Below are positions 9,159 through 19,456 of a stretch of 64,000 nt of DNA, piece after piece. Position numbers and translations under genes: made by a program. The DNA comes from Symsagittifera roscoffensis (Eukaryota; Xenacoelomorpha; Acoela; Convolutidae): NCBI RefSeq assembly GCF_963678635.1, contig NC_087062.1:11886670-11950669 (forward strand). Reading direction: 5' to 3'. The notes under the pieces are model-generated. The model saw only the letters and a program-made list of their open reading frames with translations. It was not told the DNA's origin and made no database searches. Positions within the stretch are counted from its first letter, which is position 1, and every line of letters begins with the position of its first letter.

Positions 9159-12100
9159 CGAAACCCCAGATGATGATGAAATCTTTCCTTTTATAATAGA
9201 TGCAACCACTGATAGAGGACAGCATATATTTTGCAAAAATTTACTATTAAATTTATTTGAACCCGGAATCAGTCCATGTAAAACAGAGTTCCCAGATGTA
9301 AAAATCAAAAGACAAATCATAGACCACTACTTAAAAGATATATGCAACATAACACAACAGTATGGAATCTACTCCATAGAATTCACCTCACCAAACCATA
9401 ATAATAGAAAATATACAATTCAAACAGACGATCTTGATTTAGAATTTTCAAAAGTTTTTTCAGAATATATAAAAAGCATCCAATATCAAAACTCACAAAG
9501 AGCAAACTCCATATTCACCAATGAAGTTTTCGCAATAATATATAGTTATATTTCGATATTAGAAAACGAAATCCCAATAACAAATGTCTCACCGACAGAA
9601 ACATCTAAACATTTAAGAGTACGACATGAAATCACACTACTCTCTAGTTATTTAAACATCATTAAAGAAAATTTCACGAAAGACGACGTTTCACAACATA
9701 CAAAACACGATCTACAAAAAATTTTGGCATGGTTCATAATAGATTATTTCACACACAATATTGATTTAATTGCACAAGCAAGAAAAAATTTTAGACCCCA
9801 AAACTCGAACGATGATACCGCTATCACAGAACAATCAGATTATGTTTGGGACCCCGAATGGTCTCATCCCGCATTTATAAGCTTCCCACAATCAATCTCA
9901 AGTCAAGCAATAAGTACGATATCTTACATAAGAGATTATGTAAAAATAATACCATTCACCATTGATGCAACACCATTAAACTATAATACATTTTTGCCCG
10001 ATACACAAAATAATAGTTTAAACTCTACAGTCATACACAATGAAAACCTCAATGGAACTAGGAATCTTACTCAACAAGATATCCAGACACCATCACACTT
10101 CATAAATGAAGAAATTGTACACACAACAACTACACAACAAAGTATTTCACCAATACGCCCAAATTTAACAACACCAAGAAATACAAATCCTTCACAAACA
10201 CAGGTAACCTTACAATCAACCGTTAAACCTTCGGTTGCCCCTAAATATTCACATATGGATTACCAAACATACAGACCCATGACAATACCATCAAAAACAC
10301 GCAAAACATTCACTAGAAACAACTTTACAGACCATAATTATAATTATACACATCCATCAAAAACATATAATCAACCACAAAGAAATTTTAACCAATATAC
10401 AAGATCTCGAAATTGGGATAACCCAATGACCCAACCTAATTCAATAAATTTCCAAACAAATCCTCCACAGGATCACAGTGAAAATTACCCATTTTTTCAA
10501 CAAAATAAAAATAAAAAACAGACATCTTATCAAATGGATTATTTATCCTCAGATGATGATTTCTTACAACCAGATATATTTGCACCAAATACTCAAGAAT
10601 ATCGTAGACAAGGAATACAGAGAACACGTACAAATCATAGAAATTTTTCTCCACAATCAATAGATGCACAACATCAACAACCAATTCAACAACAAAATCT
10701 AATTAATACACAATCTTTTCAACCAATTCAACAACAAAATCCAATGACTGCACACTCGTATCAACCATCACAAATGCAAAATGAAATACCACTCCCATAT
10801 TATCTCCAACAACATGAAATAACAAGAAACCAACTTTCAAATTTTTCTCAAATGCCAAATGCAGCAGAATCATTACAAATGACAATGAATCCATACCTTA
10901 TGGGTGGATCATCAATAACATCAAACAAACCTTTAATGGTTTTCACAGGAACAGACCCTGAATACTCTGTAGAAGATTATTTAAATGCAGTAACAGCAAA
11001 CCTGATTTTAAATATTGGACCTGAACCAATTAATAAGCCAATACATCAAAACTGGATACATCGACGCACAGCGTTAATACAAACAACCTTAGATGGCGCA
11101 GCCCAAAAATGGTTTTCAGTACTACCTCTAGAAATAAAATCAAACTGGAAAAGGTTTACACAGGAATTTTCAAAAATGTTTGACTCCGAAAGAAACAAAC
11201 AACAACAAAGAGTTTTATGTAATGAAATTCGCAGATTACCAAACGAAACCATCAAGCAATTAGCAGTACGAATCGAAACACTAGTTCGAAAAGCATATTC
11301 ACTAAATACACACGACTATAAAAACACAAAGATGACAGAAATCTTAATGATGACCTTAACACCACAATTAAGGAAAATAGCAATAAAAAAGAGAGCATCC
11401 CATCCTTCTTCAATTCGAGAACCCGATTTAGATTTTCGAAAACTAGTAGACAAATTAGAACAAGCAGAAATCACGATGAAACTAGAAGAAACGGAAAATC
11501 TGAAATTACAATACGTTAACAGAATTGAAACGACTCCCACTAATATTAATAATATACAGGAATCAGAGACAGACCTCGTTGAAAAAATCACTGAAATACT
11601 CAATATTTACGAAAAGAACCCAAACTTTAAAGGCAAACCATCTTTCAAAAAATGGTGTAATTATTGCCGACGATACGGACATAGTATTTCCGAATGTAGA
11701 CAAAAACAGCAAGACAATCAAAATAAACCTCAAAAATATAAAGAACCAAATAAATCATTCCATCAATACATGAAAAAAGATCAAAACCTACCGAACAAAA
11801 CAGTCTACAGCAACAACAGTTCAGGAAAACCACTCCCGAACAATACAAATTATACAAGAAATCAATCACCATATAACTCAAGTTATAGAGGAAGATCACC
11901 AGAACGAAGAAACACGCATAATTCATCACAAAATCACTACAATAGACCAAATAGTCGAAATAACTACTCCAGATCACATTCAAATACACAAAGATTTGTT
12001 TCTAGATCTAATTCCCAATCAAGAAATAACTACTATCCAAACAACCAATCACGAAATTCATCATACAATAGGAATAGAAACTACTCCTATAATCGAAATA

Positions 12101-15100
12101 GAAGTTATTCAAACAACAGAAACCAAAATTACCCGAACAATCAATCAAGGAATAACTCATATAATAGATCGAACTATAACAAACCAAACAATAATTACCA
12201 AAACAGATCGCGAAATAATTCACAGAATCGACACTCAAGTTATAATAATCGTTATAGAAATTATTCCCAATCACCACACCGGAATAATAATAAGTATAAT
12301 AATTCTAATAATCGCCACAGAAGTAGTACACCTAAACATCAAAGACATATTAATCAAGTACAATCTAATCCAGAAACAACATCAGACCCTCCAGGTATTG
12401 ATGACACAGTAACTGATACGTTACAACTCAATCAAATAAACTGTACATCATCAGATTCAGAAAGTGATACTGAAAACACTCTTTCTATCAATATGATAAA
12501 AGTCGAAAATGACTATGAATCTGTCATATATGAACAACCTTTTTCATCACACATATATGAAAATCAATCAGAATTTCTTCAAAATTATTACACTACACCC
12601 ATAAATTCCACACCAACGACGCAAGAAACAAATGAGATTAACACTACAAATCAAACCAATAAAAATATCAAAACAAAATGCTTGAATACAAACCACATTT
12701 ATCAAAATATACAAAAAGAACAACCCAAAGAAAAAATTTGGACAATACCATTTCTCTTAGAAAGCCCAAGAAATAAAGAATTTCAACCACCAGACCTTGA
12801 AATAGATTTTTTAATTGATTCAGGAGCAGAATCAAACATAATAAACATCCCCACATGGAATGAAATAAAAAATTTACACCCAAAGCTAACACCTCTTGAA
12901 ACCTCCAGTAAGTTAGCAACAGCACAAGGATCAACATTGATAAACTACGGAAAAATCCAATTATTTCTCCTCCCCACCAGAACAATGGAGCAAAGCAAAA
13001 TTTTAAATAAGCCATTTAAACAAATATTCCATATCACTGATATTAAATATAATATCATTGGAATACCATTTATTTCGAAGTATATACCAACAATTAACAT
13101 CCTAAATAGTAAAATATTAATCAAAGATAAATATACAAAAACAAAAGAAACATCCTTAACATTTTTTCAAAGATTAAATAAACAACCACCATTCTTTTCA
13201 AAATTCTACCCGATATTTAACCAACAAAGAAAACACCTAAAACCACTATCAGGAAATATCTATAATTTTTCAATCAAACAAGTTCACCAATATGATAAAG
13301 AACAAAACAAACAAAAATTTTATATGTCAGATTTTGAATTCAAACCTATTCACAAATTTTTCAAAATCACAATCTCATCCATAAAATATTTGAAAAATTC
13401 GAATTCAGATATCATTTCCTTACATGTCTATAACAACACACCTTACCAAGTAACATTACCTTTAGGACTTTTAGGATATTGTGAAACCAACGCTACAATA
13501 TCACCAATACACGAAAAAGCCTATCGCGTAAATAATATACTCCAATTACTAGATATTTGCCAATCTACAATTCTTAATGAAGAATTATCTATAAATAATA
13601 TAATAAGTAACGAAAACAGAAATACGGATTATTTCACAAAAACTCCATATTTCAAACCTACATTCAACATAAGTAACTACACAGAGGACCAACAGAAATT
13701 TTTAACAATGTTTAATTTCCAACATTCACAAATAACACAAGACGAATTCGAAAAGTTAGCCAAACAGCTAATTAAATATTCATCAGTCTATGCAACATCA
13801 AAATTCGATGTTGGAAAAATCAGTTCATCACTACATCTCCCGTTAAAACCAGACGCAGTTTTCAAAAAACAGAGAGCAAGTAAAGTACCAATTCACTTAC
13901 ATGATAAAGTGAACAGATTACTCGATATTTTAGAACAATACAACATTATATCACCAGTTAATAAGGAAGAACAACCAAAAGGGAACACATTTATCAACCC
14001 CGTTATCATTCTAGCTAAAGGAGAATCATTAAAAATCGTTCTCGATGCTAGATACCTCAATTCACTTATAGATGAATCAAAATGTAATTGGCCCATTGAA
14101 CCAATACAAGTTATTTTAACAAAAATAAACGGCAAATACTTTACAACCGCCGATATGAATAGTGCATACAATCAAATGCCACTAGATGAACAATCACGAC
14201 GTTTAACACAATTTGTTATCGGAAACCAACAATATGAATTCAACCGCTTATTCTATGGAATATCCATAGGACCAGCAGCATTTTCAGCTTTTATGAGCAA
14301 AATTTTTAGACCACTAATACTCAAGAAAAACGCAATCACCTATTTAGACGATGTTTTTATGCAATCACAAACAAAAGACGAGATGTTCAATGTTTTAGAA
14401 AAATATCACCAAATACTTCAGAACGAAAATCTGAAGGCCGCCCCCGATAAATCACACTTCTTTTTGACAAGAGTTAAATTCTTAGGACATAATATAGAAA
14501 GAAAAACAATCACTCCATTGAAATCACGCATTGACGCTATTCAAAAACTTCAACCACCAACAAATAAAAAGAAAATCCAAGAATTTCTTGGAATGTTAAA
14601 CTTTTTAAGTAAATATGTTTATAAAATGCAATTATATCTACGACCATTTTATAACATCCTTAGACAACAAAATAATTTTGAATGGAACACAGAACATCAA
14701 ACACGATTTGAAGAAATAAAGAAACTTTTAACTGAACAAATTTCAAACACAATTCCAGATTCAAATCAACCATTTTATGCAATGTGCGATGCTTCGAACT
14801 TTGGCATCGGTGCAGCACTATTACAATCACATAATGGTACAAATAAAATGAACCTCATATCAGCAAATTCTCGATTATTCACTCAAGCAGAGCTACGACT
14901 CTCAACTCTAATGAGAGAATGTACAGCCATAATATATACACTGACAGAATATGAATTTCTGATACTTGGATCAAAACACCCCACAGTTTTATTCACAGAC
15001 CATAAACCAATCATCTTTCTCTTTACACAAAAATCTAACCCAAACCAACGAGTTTACAGATTTCAACTAATTCTAATGAAATTTCCAAACTTACATATAG

Positions 15101-15987
15101 TTTGGACTGCAGGAAAAAATCTTGCATTACCAGACACCTTAAGTCGAAATACACCACCTGAATTACTTACACGAAAAACAACAGTTGAAATACCCAAAAA
15201 CATAAAATTCTACCTTGCAGAAAACGAAACATCACCCCGATTGGAATGCAAATATGCAGTAAAAACTGATATTGAACAATCACAAATAAATAGTTTACAA
15301 CATTTCCCACTTTATTTAGATTGTCAAAATAATCATTATGAAGTTGATCTACTTGGAACATCAACTTTCAAACCAATCCCATATTCTCAATTGATAAAAA
15401 ATAACACCCAACAAAAACGAACAAAACAACACCCACCTAAGAAAGACCATTTTCCACTAATTGAAAAAGAAAATTTAACTGATAAAATAAATTTATCAGG
15501 ACCACAAACAAATGATTCAAAATACACAATAAATCAAGTTTTTGACCTCCACGACCCACTTGATACAATACCCTTATCTAAATTCGAAATTGAAAACATT
15601 TTTCTCCCTCCAACAGAAACAATTACAATTTCAACACTGAAACAATATCAAAATCTTGACCCGATAATTAGACAACTAAAATCATGGCACAAATATAAAA
15701 CTAAACCTGTCAAGGCAGATTCAACCATTCTAGGAAACAAAACACTCCTCCGATACTTTCGCAAATTTAACAACACAACAATTAACGAAAATACAGACCT
15801 TTTAGAGTATAACCTGAATGAATCTACAGTTCCCTGTCTCCCTTTAAGTATGATTCTTATAGCTTTTAATATTTCACATACACAAAATATTAAAGGACAC
15901 TCTGGATCAGAAAAAAACATATTCAAATTTTATACAAAATTTTTACTTCCCAAATGCACCAATTTGGATAAAAGTACTATGCAATGA
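9133..15987 (+). CDS. Gag-protease-reverse transcriptase-RNase H polyprotein
   Basis: One uninterrupted 2,284-codon frame. Approximate order: residues 1-590 polar, asparagine/glutamine-rich; 597-790 gag capsid-like helical domain; about 840-855 a CCHC zinc knuckle (C-x2-C-x4-H-x4-C); 880-1080 a very long asparagine/arginine/serine/tyrosine tract likely to bind RNA; about 1229 the aspartic protease DSGA; 1610-1800 reverse transcriptase with YLDD at about 1737; about 1885 onward RNase H starting at CDAS and containing FTDHKP. It ends shortly after the histidines of the integrase zinc finger, whose cysteines are in another frame. Gag and pol share a frame with no stop or shift between them, so this element does not need the usual gag-pol recoding. 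It replicates the element via an RNA intermediate. Confidence 0.93.
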   Translation: MSSTHTPGDETPDDDEIFPFIIDATTDRGQHIFCKNLLLNLFEPGISPCKTEFPDVKIKRQIIDHYLKDICNITQQYGIYSIEFTSPNHNNRKYTIQTDDLDLEFSKVFSEYIKSIQYQNSQRANSIFTNEVFAIIYSYISILENEIPITNVSPTETSKHLRVRHEITLLSSYLNIIKENFTKDDVSQHTKHDLQKILAWFIIDYFTHNIDLIAQARKNFRPQNSNDDTAITEQSDYVWDPEWSHPAFISFPQSISSQAISTISYIRDYVKIIPFTIDATPLNYNTFLPDTQNNSLNSTVIHNENLNGTRNLTQQDIQTPSHFINEEIVHTTTTQQSISPIRPNLTTPRNTNPSQTQVTLQSTVKPSVAPKYSHMDYQTYRPMTIPSKTRKTFTRNNFTDHNYNYTHPSKTYNQPQRNFNQYTRSRNWDNPMTQPNSINFQTNPPQDHSENYPFFQQNKNKKQTSYQMDYLSSDDDFLQPDIFAPNTQEYRRQGIQRTRTNHRNFSPQSIDAQHQQPIQQQNLINTQSFQPIQQQNPMTAHSYQPSQMQNEIPLPYYLQQHEITRNQLSNFSQMPNAAESLQMTMNPYLMGGSSITSNKPLMVFTGTDPEYSVEDYLNAVTANLILNIGPEPINKPIHQNWIHRRTALIQTTLDGAAQKWFSVLPLEIKSNWKRFTQEFSKMFDSERNKQQQRVLCNEIRRLPNETIKQLAVRIETLVRKAYSLNTHDYKNTKMTEILMMTLTPQLRKIAIKKRASHPSSIREPDLDFRKLVDKLEQAEITMKLEETENLKLQYVNRIETTPTNINNIQESETDLVEKITEILNIYEKNPNFKGKPSFKKWCNYCRRYGHSISECRQKQQDNQNKPQKYKEPNKSFHQYMKKDQNLPNKTVYSNNSSGKPLPNNTNYTRNQSPYNSSYRGRSPERRNTHNSSQNHYNRPNSRNNYSRSHSNTQRFVSRSNSQSRNNYYPNNQSRNSSYNRNRNYSYNRNRSYSNNRNQNYPNNQSRNNSYNRSNYNKPNNNYQNRSRNNSQNRHSSYNNRYRNYSQSPHRNNNKYNNSNNRHRSSTPKHQRHINQVQSNPETTSDPPGIDDTVTDTLQLNQINCTSSDSESDTENTLSINMIKVENDYESVIYEQPFSSHIYENQSEFLQNYYTTPINSTPTTQETNEINTTNQTNKNIKTKCLNTNHIYQNIQKEQPKEKIWTIPFLLESPRNKEFQPPDLEIDFLIDSGAESNIINIPTWNEIKNLHPKLTPLETSSKLATAQGSTLINYGKIQLFLLPTRTMEQSKILNKPFKQIFHITDIKYNIIGIPFISKYIPTINILNSKILIKDKYTKTKETSLTFFQRLNKQPPFFSKFYPIFNQQRKHLKPLSGNIYNFSIKQVHQYDKEQNKQKFYMSDFEFKPIHKFFKITISSIKYLKNSNSDIISLHVYNNTPYQVTLPLGLLGYCETNATISPIHEKAYRVNNILQLLDICQSTILNEELSINNIISNENRNTDYFTKTPYFKPTFNISNYTEDQQKFLTMFNFQHSQITQDEFEKLAKQLIKYSSVYATSKFDVGKISSSLHLPLKPDAVFKKQRASKVPIHLHDKVNRLLDILEQYNIISPVNKEEQPKGNTFINPVIILAKGESLKIVLDARYLNSLIDESKCNWPIEPIQVILTKINGKYFTTADMNSAYNQMPLDEQSRRLTQFVIGNQQYEFNRLFYGISIGPAAFSAFMSKIFRPLILKKNAITYLDDVFMQSQTKDEMFNVLEKYHQILQNENLKAAPDKSHFFLTRVKFLGHNIERKTITPLKSRIDAIQKLQPPTNKKKIQEFLGMLNFLSKYVYKMQLYLRPFYNILRQQNNFEWNTEHQTRFEEIKKLLTEQISNTIPDSNQPFYAMCDASNFGIGAALLQSHNGTNKMNLISANSRLFTQAELRLSTLMRECTAIIYTLTEYEFLILGSKHPTVLFTDHKPIIFLFTQKSNPNQRVYRFQLILMKFPNLHIVWTAGKNLALPDTLSRNTPPELLTRKTTVEIPKNIKFYLAENETSPRLECKYAVKTDIEQSQINSLQHFPLYLDCQNNHYEVDLLGTSTFKPIPYSQLIKNNTQQKRTKQHPPKKDHFPLIEKENLTDKINLSGPQTNDSKYTINQVFDLHDPLDTIPLSKFEIENIFLPPTETITISTLKQYQNLDPIIRQLKSWHKYKTKPVKADSTILGNKTLLRYFRKFNNTTINENTDLLEYNLNESTVPCLPLSMILIAFNISHTQNIKGHSGSEKNIFKFYTKFLLPKCTNLDKSTMQ

Positions 15988-16516
15988 TTGTATAGTATGT
16001 CAACTAAATAAACCTTACCCAAATCAAAAACAAATAGCACAAAAACAAGATTTTAAAGGACAAAGTTTGTACTTTAATCATCGTATCTCATTTGATACCA
16101 AAGGACCAATTTCACCCTCATCCGAAGGAAACTCCTACATTATGGTAATTGTTGACGCATTTACACATTATGTAGCACTTAACCCAGTACCACATTGTAA
16201 CGCTTATTACGCTTACACAACACTCTATGAACACTGGATAGCAAAATTCGGACTACCAGAAATTTTAGTTACAGACAACGGTACAGAATTCATAAATAAT
16301 GAAATTATCACACTATGTCATTTATATAACATTAAACACAAACCACGTACATCTCATGCACCTTGGACAAACGGCTTAGTCGAAGGTATGAACCGTTCAT
16401 TACAAGAATATCTTAGATGTATCATCAACGGAAATGATACAAAATATACCGAATGGTCAGCAGATGTAAAATTATATGCTAACTTTAGGAATGTCACCAT
16501 ACGAAATGGTTTTTAA
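15941..16516 (+). pseudogene. Integrase zinc-finger cysteines and catalytic core, shifted frame
   Basis: Continues pol in frame 2 (gag-pol is frame 1). The zinc-finger cysteines fall at about 15980-16000 and the core follows with the first catalytic aspartate near 16096 (DTKG), the second in DNGTEF near 16276, and the glutamate in GLVEG near 16378. The switch from frame 1 lies somewhere in 15905-15980, a stretch with several A and T runs. The left boundary given is approximate. No slippery heptamer or pseudoknot was obvious, so an indel is the likeliest cause. Confidence 0.85.
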
Positions 16517-17300
16517 CCAAAAGCCACGCAAACCAATAATGTTTACAGCAAATTCTCATAAAAACGCACAAGGTTATTGTCAACCAAATAAAGACTCAAT
16601 TTGTTATAACCTACCTTTACATACACACGATGAAGATCATTTTCATCACCCACAAATTCTTAAACTAGCCTCCGGTACACACACCGAATGGATTCTAAAT
16701 AGAGATAAAAAACACAATGAAATTTATCAAAAAATAACAAAAAAGTTATTACAAAGACAAAACATTAATGAACAAATCAATTCACGTTTTACACCAGCCT
16801 CCGAATTAAAAATTGGAACATTTGTTTTAATACCTAATTTTAATACTCAAAAGGGAATTTCTAAAAAATTACAACCCCTTCGAAAAGGACCATACCAAAT
16901 AATTGCAAGACCCACTGAGGTCACATATAAAATTACCGACTCAAACAAAAAAGAAATCGTTCAACATCGAAACAACCTATTACCTTATTACCCAAAAGAA
17001 TACGCACTCCGCGAATTAACTCAATTATATTCTTTCACAGGATTAAAAATCATTCAAAATGAACCATATCTGAAAAACACAGAACAAAATGATAACGCCA
17101 CCAAAAACAATACACAAAACCATAAAGAATCCCCAAAACAAAGAAAAAACAGAAAAATGACCGAACAAATAATACCCCAAGAACAAATCGACAAATCAGA
17201 AAATCGAAAAACAACAAGACTCCGAAATCAACCACGTAAAAACTATAAAATATTCATCCCCCAATCTAAAATTTTAAAGAAATTGGAATTTCAAAAGTAA
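16476..17300 (+). pseudogene. Integrase C-terminal part with GPY motif, second shifted frame
   Basis: Frame 3. It begins with the conserved end of the core (GMSPYE) and so overlaps the frame-2 segment in the 16476-16516 interval, which puts a second frame break at about 16476-16500. The C-terminal domain has the RKGPYQI motif at about 16883, typical of Ty3/gypsy GPY/F integrases, then a basic, lysine/asparagine-rich tail ending at TAA 17298-17300. Confidence 0.85.
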
Positions 17301-17898
17301 TTTTAACATTATACTTCACAACCTTGAAACCTCCGAAACATTTTTCATTTACATTTTTCAAAATAACATGCTGACAAGTACGCAATAATTCTAGTTCAAA
17401 ATAGACCAATAGGATTCATCCAATCCGTCACTTTCTCTAACTCAAACTAAGACCAATTAGACGAATAATATAGAACTCCAGGCACATCTATAACTATAAC
17501 TTTACGACCTCCAGGTCAAAAATAAGCAAACCACTCCAACTTGACAACTAAAATAAATATCACCATAATACCATACCCCTCCCTTATCTAATAACCCAAA
17601 GATCAACAATATTTCCCCAACTCAGACCACGAATACCCCCAAAACAAATTTGTTAACTTAGCCTAAAGTAACAAAATGAACATTTTAATTAGCCTAAAGT
17701 ATAAAAATCTCACCATACCCCGGATCATTTGACAAACAAAAATAAAGAAAAAGACGACCTCCCGATCACCATGAAAATTGCCCCCAACAATTTTTTACAA
17801 AACTCAACCCACTTGTCAAAAAACTAATAAATAATCCGACCACACTTGAAAATCGCCTCAAACAGCAAAAAATATTCGACCAAGAGATCATTTCTTAA
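17301..17898 (+). other. Non-coding gap between pol and the hydrophobic ORFs
   Basis: About 600 bp, A/C-rich, with stops in all plus frames. It holds two similar CCTAAAGTA words at about 17664 and 17694. Nothing else is recognised. It could host the splice acceptor or regulatory RNA for the downstream genes. Confidence 0.5.
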
Positions 17899-18129
17899 AT
17901 GCTCTTCTCTCAATCAGTTACTCAAATACTCATAAATCTTAAACATTTTTTTACAATACTTGAAACCTTTATAATATTTCTTTTTGATATACTTGAATCT
18001 TTTCTAATAATCCTAATCATTTTTTGTAACATTTTTTTAATTTTCTACACTATACTCGAACTATTCCTCCAACTTTCCAAAACCCTTGATTATATCCACA
18101 GGTACGATTTATACAACTTGTCTAAATGA
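17899..18129 (+). CDS. Small hydrophobic ORF 1, 76 codons
   Basis: ATG to TGA. The product is dominated by isoleucine, leucine and phenylalanine from about residue 10 to 62, enough for two or more membrane segments, with a short polar C-terminus. Its stop overlaps the next ORF start as ATGA (18126-18129). The function is unknown. Alternatives are a viroporin-like peptide, or a chance frame in T-rich sequence; the abrupt switch to T-rich composition in this one stretch of an otherwise A/C-rich element argues against neutral sequence. Confidence 0.4.
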   Translation: MLFSQSVTQILINLKHFFTILETFIIFLFDILESFLIILIIFCNIFLIFYTILELFLQLSKTLDYIHRYDLYNLSK

Positions 18130-18314
18130 TACGATCAATTTTCAGTAGAACTGATATTTTTTTATTGTTTGTAATTTTCATAACATTTTTATCATCCCTC
18201 ATTTTGACAATATGCAAATGTATAAAGAAAGCAATCATCACATTTGCCCTAGCAACAATTTTTCTAATTATTTTTTTGGAAGAATATTATAATAAACATA
18301 AACCTTCCCACTAA
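18126..18314 (+). CDS. Small hydrophobic ORF 2, 62 codons
   Basis: Starts at the ATGA overlap with the previous ORF. Two hydrophobic stretches (about residues 11-28 and 34-50) are separated by a short basic/cysteine segment (CKCIKK), and the C-terminus is charged. That is the layout of a small hairpin membrane protein. A TTTTCAG acceptor-like site lies inside it at 18139-18145. Function unknown. Confidence 0.4.
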   Translation: MIRSIFSRTDIFLLFVIFITFLSSLILTICKCIKKAIITFALATIFLIIFLEEYYNKHKPSH

Positions 18315-18319
18315 AGTAA

Positions 18320-19456
18320 CAATTCAAAAATCCATCAAAAATTGCTACCCAACAGTCACAGAATCAGTCTTCACCGACATCATCCCAAGATAACCCAACA
18401 CCACCTTCAACTACTCAAAATCCTCAAACATCTACACGAATTTCTTTTCAAGACAATCCATACACTTTTGAAGAACGACATGCTCGTTTATCAGAACCAC
18501 TAGAACCAGTTCAACGACAAGCACCTCTAAGCGAACCAACATATAACCTATACCCAACACTACCACAAGAACTAAGTAGAATAAGAAATCCTAGTCAAAA
18601 CCAAAATACAGTCGAAATAAATAGACAAATTATACATCCTCGACGAAACAGAAATTTTCAAACTCCCCGAGTTCATTTTGATATACCTCAATCCCCATCA
18701 CAAAACACTCCAGAAAACCCCATTGGTATATTACCAGAAACCCCTACGCTTCTTTCACAACGTAGCACCTCAAGCCTACCATCAGATTACTTAGGTTCAA
18801 CACCAACATCTGAACAAATACGTGAAAATCCCTTTAACCCCCCAAACCAGGCATCACGACTACCATATTGGACAACACATTCATTAACACAAGGTGAATT
18901 AAATTTAGTCAATAATCCAATAGATATTTCTACGGATACAACAACATCCTCATCACTACCAGAAACATTATCACTACCATCAACACCATCAATAAGCCAG
19001 ATTTCACCACCACCTTTTAACTTAAATTTTCCAAATAATCTCGACGCCAGATATCGAGAACAATCATCAATAAATATTCCTTTAAGACTAGATTGGAATA
19101 CATTTACAGCACCTCCACCATTATTTGGACAACATCAAGAAAGTAACCGCCTTCATAACTGGGCACTTAATAGATTACAATATCGCCAAGATATTCACAA
19201 CGATATCCGTGATCACAATATTCAAATACTCCAACAAAACAGTTTACAATTAAAGTTTGAAATCACAGTTAAGTTAAACAATATTACCCAACATCCCTAC
19301 CCATTAAACCCACCTAACATAACAGCTCAATCACTACCACCACCGTTTATAACTACTGAAGTAATATACAAATACGACAGATATACCAAAAACACAATTG
19401 GCTACATTACATTTTATAATCCATACTCAGGATTATCATACACATGTATATTCTAA
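18320..19456 (+). CDS. Long open frame without any ATG, proline/serine/threonine-rich
   Basis: Open in frame 2 from just after the TAA at 18317-18319 to the TAA at 19454-19456, 378 codons plus the stop, with no in-frame ATG at all. The first two thirds are rich in P, S, T, Q and N and look disordered. The last third (about 19030-19440) is more structured, with LDWNTFTAPPP-like and tyrosine-rich segments. Codon use and composition match gag and the ORF at 22061, so it looks like real coding sequence. The preceding ORF is closed by a stop in its own frame before this frame opens, so a simple frameshift cannot join them. Expression would need splicing from an upstream exon or non-AUG initiation. 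It overlaps the env start by 13 nt. Confidence 0.6.
   Translation, partial: QFKNPSKIATQQSQNQSSPTSSQDNPTPPSTTQNPQTSTRISFQDNPYTFEERHARLSEPLEPVQRQAPLSEPTYNLYPTLPQELSRIRNPSQNQNTVEINRQIIHPRRNRNFQTPRVHFDIPQSPSQNTPENPIGILPETPTLLSQRSTSSLPSDYLGSTPTSEQIRENPFNPPNQASRLPYWTTHSLTQGELNLVNNPIDISTDTTTSSSLPETLSLPSTPSISQISPPPFNLNFPNNLDARYREQSSINIPLRLDWNTFTAPPPLFGQHQESNRLHNWALNRLQYRQDIHNDIRDHNIQILQQNSLQLKFEITVKLNNITQHPYPLNPPNITAQSLPPPFITTEVIYKYDRYTKNTIGYITFYNPYSGLSYTCIF

Noticed and set aside
9133..15987. Many minus-strand ORFs of 60-138 codons inside gag-pol, and the plus-strand frame at 11996-12412
   Set aside because: Low-complexity shadows of the N/R/S/Y tract and of an A-rich strand; no independent motif.
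15905..15987. Programmed frameshift between RNase H and integrase
   Set aside because: No convincing slippery site or downstream structure seen; two further breaks occur in the element, so indels are simpler. Kept as an open alternative in the findings.
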